A DNA stretch of 64,000 nt, taken from positions 124,001 to 188,000 of the forward strand of contig NZ_JAKSYM010000402.1 in the NCBI RefSeq assembly GCF_022829545.1, in the 5' to 3' direction. The position numbers and the translations under genes were made by a program. Positions 58,602 to 64,000 of the stretch are shown here, one piece after another. This DNA is from Methylobacterium sp. J-030. GTDB taxonomy: Bacteria > Pseudomonadota > Alphaproteobacteria > Rhizobiales > Beijerinckiaceae. The first letter of the stretch is position 1; each line of letters starts with the position of its first letter. The notes under the pieces were generated by a model. It was not told the origin of the DNA. It ran no database searches and saw only the letters and a list, made by a program, of their open reading frames with translations.

Positions 58602-60521
58602 ATGATCCATCCGAAGGCCCGCCTCCGCCGCCGGTCGGCCTTGGTGGCGGCCGGGGCGACGGCTTTGCTCGGCCTCGCCGTCCTCCCCGCGCCGATCGCC
58701 GCGCAGGAGGGCGCCGCCGCGGTTCAGGACGTGACGGTCACCGACGTGGTGCTGCCGCTGGGCGGCACGCTCCTCAAGGCGCCGAAACTGACGGCGAGCG
58801 GGACGCGCCTCTCGAAGGACGACCTCGCCGCGATCCTGCGCCCGAATTCGGCGGTTCCCTGGAACGAGCGGCTGGCGCGGCTCGATGCCGGCAGCCTGAC
58901 GGTCCCCGTCCTCACCTCCGAGAATGCCGGGCCGGGCGACAATCGCCAGACCGTCACCTATCGCGACGTCGTCGCCCGGGACGTCCGGGCCGGCCGCGTC
59001 GGCGAACTCACTGCCGCCGGTGCGACGGTGGACGTGGTGGCGGGGCCGAACGGCGGCTCGGGGACCTACGGTCAGGTGCGGGCGACGGATCTCGACCTCG
59101 CGGCGCTCAGCCGGCTCTACACCGTCCCGGGCGACGGCAAGGGGCCGGTCCAGCGGGTCTACGGGACGATCCAGGTTTCGGACGTAACCTATGCGGATGC
59201 CCGCGGGACCACGGTGAAGATGGCGAGCCTGAACGGGCGCGACCTCGGCGGCCGGCAGATACCCGATGGCTGGAACGGGGCCTTCGCTATCGTGGCCGGC
59301 GGTTTCCAGGAAGGGTCCGATCGCCGCGTCTTCGCAGCTGCGGCGGCCGACCTGATCGATGCGACCACAGTGGGAAGCCTGGAGCTGACGGGTCTGAGCG
59401 TCAGCGACGCCGATCCGAAGGGTCCGCTGCTGTTCGAGATCCGCCGGATCGCCTACGCGTCCGCGGGGCCGGAAGCCGGCACGCGGCTGGAAAATCTCTC
59501 GCTGTCGCGGGGCGGCTTGCGCACGCAGCTCGGCCGTCTCACCCTGACCGGCGCGTCGCTCGCACCGACGGTTGCGGCCCTGCAGGGTATCGCCGCGGAG
59601 CCGGCGGCCGGGATCGGCTTCTCCGACGCCGAGATGCGCCGCCTCACGCCGCAGATCGGCAATCTGACCCTGAACGATCTCGCCATCGCGCTCCCCCCGG
59701 AGGCCGTACCTGAACGGCCGCCCGCCCGCGAGGCCCGCACCCCGGCGCGCGGGTCGGTTCCCGAGGCGGCCCGTCCCGGTGCCGGGCGACCTGCCGATCC
59801 GAAAGCGGCGGGCGACCCCCTCGCGGTCACGGTCACGCCGCAGCCGGAACGCCGGATCGCGCTACGCGAGGCCGCCCTCGCCTTCGGCCCGCCCAGCGAC
59901 GGCGTGCCGAGGAGCAGCCGCCTCACCCTGTCGGGCCTGAGCCTGCCCGCCGATCTGCTGGCCGGCCAGCCCATCATCGGGATGCTGCCCGCCTACGGCT
60001 ACCGCACCCTCGACCTGGACGTGGCGGCGGATGCGGCCTTCGACGAGAAGGCGCGCGACCTGACCGTGCGCGACGTCACGGTCTCAGGCCGCGACATCGG
60101 CACCGTCCACCTGTCCGGGACGCTGGGGGGGATCGGGCCGGAACTCCTGTCCGGCACTCTTCCGGCCGCCACGCTGCTGATGTTCTCCGGCAGCGCCAAG
60201 AGCCTCGATCTCACGGTCGAGAATGCCGGCCTGTTCGAGCGCTTCCTTGCCGCGCAGGCTAAGGATCTCAGCCTCAAGCCGGACGAGCTGCGCAAGGAAT
60301 ACGTCACCGCGAGCCTGCTCGGCGTTCCGATCATCCTGGGCAGCGGCCCCGCCGCCAAGGCGATCGGTGCGGCGATGGGGCAGTTCGTGATGAAGCCCGG
60401 CAAGCTTGTGCTGCACGCCAAGTCCAAGGAGCCGGCCGGTATCGGCTTCATCGAGCTCGGCGCGGCGCGCTCGCCCGCCACCGTGCTCGATCGGCTGGAC
60501 GTGGACGCCAAGGCGAACTGA
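58602..60521 (+). CDS. Large exported protein of unknown function
   Basis: This 639-residue protein has an N-terminal signal (RRRSALVAAGATALLGLAVL, cut after IAA). The mature part is predicted to be mainly beta strand, with recurring LTLSGLSL / LTLTGASL / LELTGLSV phrases at about residues 260, 320 and 450. A Pro/Ala/Arg-rich segment of 60 residues (about 365-425) splits two halves, and the C-terminus has a Gly/Ala-rich GSGPAAKAIGAAMGQF element. I do not recognise a family; it has some look of periplasmic AsmA/DUF945-type repeat proteins. The ATG at 58602 lies at the start of the signal sequence. The gene appears to be monocistronic. Its stop is 12 bp from the convergent ABC ATPase. Confidence 0.7.
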   Translation: MIHPKARLRRRSALVAAGATALLGLAVLPAPIAAQEGAAAVQDVTVTDVVLPLGGTLLKAPKLTASGTRLSKDDLAAILRPNSAVPWNERLARLDAGSLTVPVLTSENAGPGDNRQTVTYRDVVARDVRAGRVGELTAAGATVDVVAGPNGGSGTYGQVRATDLDLAALSRLYTVPGDGKGPVQRVYGTIQVSDVTYADARGTTVKMASLNGRDLGGRQIPDGWNGAFAIVAGGFQEGSDRRVFAAAAADLIDATTVGSLELTGLSVSDADPKGPLLFEIRRIAYASAGPEAGTRLENLSLSRGGLRTQLGRLTLTGASLAPTVAALQGIAAEPAAGIGFSDAEMRRLTPQIGNLTLNDLAIALPPEAVPERPPAREARTPARGSVPEAARPGAGRPADPKAAGDPLAVTVTPQPERRIALREAALAFGPPSDGVPRSSRLTLSGLSLPADLLAGQPIIGMLPAYGYRTLDLDVAADAAFDEKARDLTVRDVTVSGRDIGTVHLSGTLGGIGPELLSGTLPAATLLMFSGSAKSLDLTVENAGLFERFLAAQAKDLSLKPDELRKEYVTASLLGVPIILGSGPAAKAIGAAMGQFVMKPGKLVLHAKSKEPAGIGFIELGAARSPATVLDRLDVDAKAN

Positions 60522-60532
60522 GGATCACGCGC

Positions 60533-61267
60533 TCAGTGCGCGATGATCTCCGGATGCCTTGCCGCGAGCGACGCCCGGGTCGCCTCCGACCAGGCTCGAT
60601 CACGCGCGTGGCGCGGCCGGTCGAGGGGCACGTCGGCGATCAGGCTCGCCGGGCGGCGCGAGACGAGGAGCAGGCGGTCCGCGATCCCGATCGCCTCGGC
60701 GACGTTGTGGGTCACCATCAGGACACTCATGCCGGCCTGGTCGACTGTATCCACCACGAGGCCGCGCAGCTCGGCGGCGGCGGCATCGTCGAGGGAGACG
60801 AAGGGCTCGTCGAGCACCAGCACACGCGGCCCGTCGGCGAGCGCCCGGGCGAGGGCTACGCGCCGCTGCATGCCGAGCGAGAGCGCCTTCGGATAGCGCG
60901 TCCGCCACGGAGTCAGACCCAGTTGCGCGAACAGCCCGTCGAGGTCCCGGCCCCGCCGGGCCCGGGGCAGACCGAGGCGGACGTTGTGTTCGACGCTGCG
61001 CCAGGGCAGCAGCCGCGGCTCCTGGAACACGATCCCGGCCTGCTCGGCTCCCGAGACGTGGCCCTCGAACGCAGCGTCGAGCCCGAGGAGGATCCGCAGC
61101 GTCGTGGTCTTGCCGGCGCCCGAGGGGCCGATCAGGCAGACGATCTCGCCCGCCGCGATGCCGAAGGCGAGGTTGCGGACCGCCTCGACGGGCTCGGCGC
61201 CCGGTGGACGATACCATTTCGAGTCGATCGCGACCCGCAGGACGGCTTCAGCGCCAGCGGCGGACAT
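60533..61267 (-). CDS. NitT/TauT-type ABC transporter ATP-binding protein
   Basis: This 244-residue ATPase has Walker A (GPSGAGKTTTLRIL near residue 50), the Q-loop (GIVFQEPRLLPWRSV), a signature-like ALSLGMQRRVALARAL near 130 (LSLGM replaces LSGGM), Walker B (LVLDEPFVSLDD) and an H-loop in VLMVTHNVAEAI. It energises the neighbouring permease. The start overlaps the permease stop region by about 20 bp, and ATG at 61267 is preferred to 61297. The altered second Gly of the signature is seen in some members, so it should be active. The substrate is unknown. Confidence 0.88.
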   Translation of the reverse strand: MSAAGAEAVLRVAIDSKWYRPPGAEPVEAVRNLAFGIAAGEIVCLIGPSGAGKTTTLRILLGLDAAFEGHVSGAEQAGIVFQEPRLLPWRSVEHNVRLGLPRARRGRDLDGLFAQLGLTPWRTRYPKALSLGMQRRVALARALADGPRVLVLDEPFVSLDDAAAAELRGLVVDTVDQAGMSVLMVTHNVAEAIGIADRLLLVSRRPASLIADVPLDRPRHARDRAWSEATRASLAARHPEIIAH

Positions 61268-61985
61268 AGGCTTCGAGCCGCTGCAGGAGGAGGACATCGA
61301 TGCCGATCATCACGGCCATGAAGACGAGGCTGTAGCCGATGATCGCGGCCACGTCGGTGCTCTGGACGAAGTAGTAGTTGATCGCGAAGCCGACACCGTC
61401 GGGCCGGCCAAGCAGCTCGACGACGAGCACGATTTTCCAGGCGAGCGACAGGCCCGAGCGCGCGGCGGTGACCATGTAGGGCTGGAGCTGCGGGATCAGG
61501 ACGTCGCGCGCCCAGGTCCGCCGGTCGAGCCGGTAGGCCCGGGCCATCTCGTCGAGTCCGGGATCGAGGTTGCGGGCGCCCTCGCGCACGATCACCGCGA
61601 CGTTCGGCAGCTTGTTGAGCACCACCGCCAGGATGGCGGCCGTCTCGGTCAGGCCGACCCAGACATAGGCCAGAACCGTGATGACCAGGGCCGGCGTGTT
61701 GAGGAGCACGAGGAGCGGCGTGTCGAGGGCGAGGTCGGCGGCCTTCGAGCGGCCGAGCGCCACGCCGAGGGCGACGCCGAGCACCATTGCGATCGCGAAG
61801 GAGATCGCCACCCGCAGCAGGGTGACGCCGATGTTGTGGGCGAGATCGCCCCGGGCCGCCTCCTGGGCGATGAAGCTCAGCACCGCGAGCGGCGCCGGCA
61901 ACAGGCGCGAATGCGCTTCGAGCGCGGCCGCCTGCCACGCGCCGATCAGCACCGCCAGGGACGCGATCCGGGTCAGCGCGCCCAT
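61248..61985 (-). CDS. NitT/TauT-type ABC transporter permease
   Basis: This 245-residue inner-membrane permease has six helices and the BPD/SsuC signature. HNIGVTLLRVAISFAIAMVL near residue 50 starts the core, GLTETAAILAVVLNKLPNVA near 108, and the EAA loop is in EMARAYRLDRRTWARDVLIP near 145. It forms the translocation channel of the ABC uptake system with the ATPase and binding protein. The coding order on the minus strand is binding protein, permease, ATPase. The permease starts 51 bp after the binding protein stop. Confidence 0.88.
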   Translation of the reverse strand: MGALTRIASLAVLIGAWQAAALEAHSRLLPAPLAVLSFIAQEAARGDLAHNIGVTLLRVAISFAIAMVLGVALGVALGRSKAADLALDTPLLVLLNTPALVITVLAYVWVGLTETAAILAVVLNKLPNVAVIVREGARNLDPGLDEMARAYRLDRRTWARDVLIPQLQPYMVTAARSGLSLAWKIVLVVELLGRPDGVGFAINYYFVQSTDVAAIIGYSLVFMAVMIGIDVLLLQRLEAYVRRWR

Positions 61986-62036
61986 GCGGTCCCGGTGATC
62001 CGGAAGCCCACGGCCGATCGGCGGCGGACGGACGCC

Positions 62037-63020
62037 TCAGCCATTGCGGCCGTTGTCGTAGTAGAGATCGGGCGGCAGGCTGCTCCCCTTGCCGACGAGG
62101 CGCGACCCGCCGAGCCGCGCCATCACGGCGTAGAGTTTCTCCGCATCGGCGCGCTCCTCCGCCACGGGGCGGCGCGGGATGCCGGCGAGGAAATCGCGCT
62201 TCAGCGCCTCGAAGGTGGCTTCGTCCTCCGCGGCCATCAGCGGACGCACGATCTGCCACGTGGACGGATCCTGGGCCAGCATGTCCTTGGCGGCGCGGGA
62301 CGCGCGGTAGAAGCCCGCGACCGCCTCGGGCTTCTCCTTCACGGTAGCGTCCTGAAAGAGATAGCCGATCAGCGCCACATCCCCCGGGACTCCGAGCGCG
62401 TGCATGATGTCCTCGACACTGATCAGCCGCCGGAACTTCTTGGCTTGCAGGCGTGCGCCATAGGTCCAGTAGGTCAGCGCCGCGTCCAGCGCCCCCTGTT
62501 CCAACTTCAGGGTGATGAGCGGGGGAGCGCCGTAGGCGATCTCGGCGGCGTGCTCCAGATCGATCCCCGCAACATCCCTGGCCTGCGCCCTAAGGAGCAG
62601 CCAACTCTTGTCCAGGGGACCGCCCGCCACGCCGAAGCGTTTGCCATCGAGATCCTTCAGGCTCTGGATCGGGCTGTCGGCCGGCACCATCACGGCGCCC
62701 TCCGAGGTGGAATACGGGATGAAGCGGACGGCCTGCCCGTCATTGCCCAGGCGTGCCGCCCAGAGCAGGTCGCCGACGATCGTGTCGACCTGGCCGCCGA
62801 TGAAGCCGATCCGCGCGGCATCGTTCCCGGCGAGCTTGACGGCGTCGAGCTGGAAGCCGTTGGCCGTATCGAGGCCGCGGGCCTTGATCACCGCCGCCTC
62901 CCAGGTCGAGGTTCCGAACGGCAGGCTCCCGAGGCGGACGACCGGCGTGTCGGCCCGCGCCGACCGGAGGCCGAGGCCGCCGAGCAGGCCCGCGGCGAGC
63001 ATCGCGCGCCGTGACAGCAT
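62037..63020 (-). CDS. NitT/TauT-type ABC transporter substrate-binding protein
   Basis: This 327-residue protein has a twin-arginine-like leader (LSRRAMLAAGLLGGLGLRSARA) and a mature type II binding-protein fold (PVVRLGSLPFGTSTWEAAVI, GVAGGPLDKSWLLLRA near residue 135, TLKLEQGALDAALTYWTYGA near 182). It resembles the SsuA/NrtA/TauA family, but the sequence gives no substrate. A GGAG site 8 nt before ATG 63020 supports that start over 63035. It is the first gene of the three-gene uptake operon and diverges from the dehydratase gene with 183 bp between starts. Confidence 0.85.
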   Translation of the reverse strand: MLSRRAMLAAGLLGGLGLRSARADTPVVRLGSLPFGTSTWEAAVIKARGLDTANGFQLDAVKLAGNDAARIGFIGGQVDTIVGDLLWAARLGNDGQAVRFIPYSTSEGAVMVPADSPIQSLKDLDGKRFGVAGGPLDKSWLLLRAQARDVAGIDLEHAAEIAYGAPPLITLKLEQGALDAALTYWTYGARLQAKKFRRLISVEDIMHALGVPGDVALIGYLFQDATVKEKPEAVAGFYRASRAAKDMLAQDPSTWQIVRPLMAAEDEATFEALKRDFLAGIPRRPVAEERADAEKLYAVMARLGGSRLVGKGSSLPPDLYYDNGRNG

Positions 63021-63203
63021 CACGCCTTCTCCCATGGTGTTTTGCAGTCTTCAGGCGTGGCAGACTGGATTGCGGACGTGCTCCGACGCCATTGGAAAAT
63101 GGTCATAGGGCCCGCACGCCGCCGCGTCCACCGCGCGGGATACGCTTGCGCCGGACAGGCCGCAGCGGCACGCTGATCGCGGGACCAAAATGGGAGAGCG
63201 GAC

Positions 63204-63581
63204 ATGGGCGAGCGGCGTGAGGGCGTGCTGGACGACGCGATTGTGGAGGCGCGGCTCAAGGCGGAACTGCCCGCGTGGCGGCTGGAGGACGGGTGGATCC
63301 GCCGCACCTACAAGACGTCGGGCTGGAAGAGCACCCTCATGGTGATCAACACGGTGGGCCACCTCGCGGAAGCCGCCTGGCACCATCCGGATCTGACGGC
63401 CTCCTATGCCTGGGTCGAGGTGCGGCTGATGAACCACGCCGCCAAGGGCATCACCGACAGGGATTTCGCCCTGGCGAGGAAGATCGAGGAGGTCGTGTCC
63501 TGGCAACCGGGCCTGGAGGGCCAGGGGCTCGAGGGGACGCCGACCGATCCGCGCTTCGCCTACATCAAGTACGAGAAGTAG
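63204..63581 (+). CDS. Pterin-4a-carbinolamine dehydratase-like protein
   Basis: This 125-residue protein of the PCD/DCoH family dehydrates 4a-hydroxytetrahydropterins. The active-site His residues are in AEAAWHHPDLTASYAWVEVR near residue 53, with RLMNHAAKGITDRDFALA following near 74. It begins with KAELPAWRLEDGWIRRTYKT. No phenylalanine hydroxylase gene is adjacent. In methylotrophs, a pterin role linked to the C1 carrier is conceivable, but this is speculation. GGGAGAGCGGAC before the ATG is a good ribosome site. Confidence 0.9.
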   Translation: MGERREGVLDDAIVEARLKAELPAWRLEDGWIRRTYKTSGWKSTLMVINTVGHLAEAAWHHPDLTASYAWVEVRLMNHAAKGITDRDFALARKIEEVVSWQPGLEGQGLEGTPTDPRFAYIKYEK

Positions 63582-63588
63582 CGGACGA

Positions 63589-63810
63589 TCACTGCGGCGC
63601 CTTCACGCGGCGGCACTCGGTCTTGAGGTAGGCGCTCTTGCCGATCTCGTCGCGCCGCTCGGTGCGGGCGATGATCTCCTGCCAGCCGGTGGCGCAGCCG
63701 AGCTCGTTGGCGACGCGGATCTTGCGCACCTCCAGCGCGCGATCGTCCGTGCAGGCATCCTGGGCGATGCCGTTGGCACAGACCAGGACGACGGCGATGA
63801 AGGCGTTCAT
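63589..63810 (-). CDS. Small exported protein
   Basis: This 73-residue protein has a short signal peptide (MNAFIAVVLVCANGIAQ) and a mature domain with four Cys residues if the signal Cys is counted (DACTDD, LGCATGW, TECRRVK). The mature part includes RKIRVANELGCATGWQEIIA and could form a small disulphide-linked domain. I recall similar proteins in Rhizobiales without a known function. The stop is 7 bp from the convergent dehydratase stop. Confidence 0.65.
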   Translation of the reverse strand: MNAFIAVVLVCANGIAQDACTDDRALEVRKIRVANELGCATGWQEIIARTERRDEIGKSAYLKTECRRVKAPQ

Positions 63811-63904
63811 GCTGACGGGACTCCGCGTTCCACCCGACCTTATGCACAGCGCGCCGAATGGTTGCCGTTCCGATCGGCCGAGGCAATAAAAACCAGGGTC
63901 AAGC

Positions 63905-64000
63905 TCAGGCGGCGCGCTGGGCGCCGTCGCTTCCCGGCCGGATGCGGTAGCAGCCGACGTACAGCGCGGGGAGGAAAAGGAGCGTCAGAACGGTCGCGGC
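63905..64000 (-). CDS. C-terminal fragment of an RND efflux transporter (truncated by the window)
   Basis: Reading the minus strand from the window edge, 31 residues end at a stop at 63905-63907. AATVLTLLFLPALYVGCYRI followed by a short basic tail is the last transmembrane helix of AcrB/MexB/CusA-type RND pumps. Most of the gene lies outside the window, so its subgroup and operon cannot be judged. The Arg/Gln-rich last residues are not diagnostic. Confidence 0.6.
   Translation of the reverse strand, partial: AATVLTLLFLPALYVGCYRIRPGSDGAQRAA

Noticed and set aside
1..64000. tRNA, rRNA, insertion sequence or prophage genes
   Set aside because: I looked for T-loop-like GTTCGA motifs, transposase and integrase motifs, and phage structural genes, and saw none convincing. 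A tRNA scan was not possible.

Overview
The window is GC-rich, densely coded alphaproteobacterial chromosome with no rRNA, recognisable tRNA, phage, insertion sequence or CRISPR array. Gene content points to a Methylobacterium/Methylorubrum-type methylotroph. It carries a lanthanide-uptake (lut) cluster, genes for the one-carbon coenzyme methylofuran, an MxaD-like protein, a formate/nitrite channel and biotin-dependent propionyl-CoA carboxylase alpha. All assignments come from reading the sequence and remembered protein families; no search was run.

Layout. (1) 1-7916: surface polysaccharide genes (CelD-like acyltransferase cut by the window edge, NodB-type deacetylase, GT4 glycosyltransferase, polyprenyl-phosphate sugar transferase). 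They are interrupted by heme A synthase with its DUF2842 neighbour and a hemolysin-III/PAQR protein. (2) 7968-16760, minus strand: eight genes in the order known for lutA to lutH: binding protein, beta-propeller, cupredoxin-like protein, small exported protein, ABC ATPase, ABC-2 permease, exported helical protein and TonB-dependent receptor. A 19-bp-stem terminator follows lutH, and no lanmodulin gene sits beside it. (3) 16973-22458, plus strand: an exported DUF3280-type protein, then mfnB, an mfnE-like kinase, a dihydropteroate-synthase-like protein and a DUF447 protein, mostly joined by 4-bp overlaps. An exported MxaD-like SRPBCC protein and a second beta-propeller follow. Regions 2 and 3 diverge from one 212-bp intergenic region, which puts lanthanide supply, periplasmic methanol oxidation and the C1 carrier pathway side by side.

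(4) 22480-29392: mostly single genes, including an alpha/beta hydrolase that has lost its nucleophilic serine, a lone receiver protein, dienelactone hydrolase, DUF192, a double cold-shock-domain protein and a DUF1624 membrane protein. (5) 29429-36761: efp facing the coupled pair epmA-epmB (EF-P beta-lysylation), then GST, RraA-like, YdcF, DUF3253, DUF599, acylphosphatase and an FNT channel. (6) 36908-47518: gamma-glutamylcyclotransferase with two tiny upstream membrane ORFs, pccA, an L,D-transpeptidase lipoprotein, an HDAC-like deacetylase, a LysE exporter, ribB, aroC, a HigBA-like toxin-antitoxin pair, a lone MrcB-type domain and anmK.

(7) 47642-58453: tyrS coupled to an orphan OmpR/KdpE-type regulator, then a conserved alphaproteobacterial block read on the minus strand: dgt, argS, SPOR protein, nagZ, tatA, tatB, tatC. 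The scpA-scpB pair often found between nagZ and tatA is missing. A Gly/Tyr-repeat exported protein lies between argS and dgt, and an ErpA-type carrier diverges from dgt. (8) 58602-64000: a large exported protein of unknown function, a NitT/TauT-type ABC transporter, a pterin dehydratase, a small exported protein and the last codons of an RND efflux pump.
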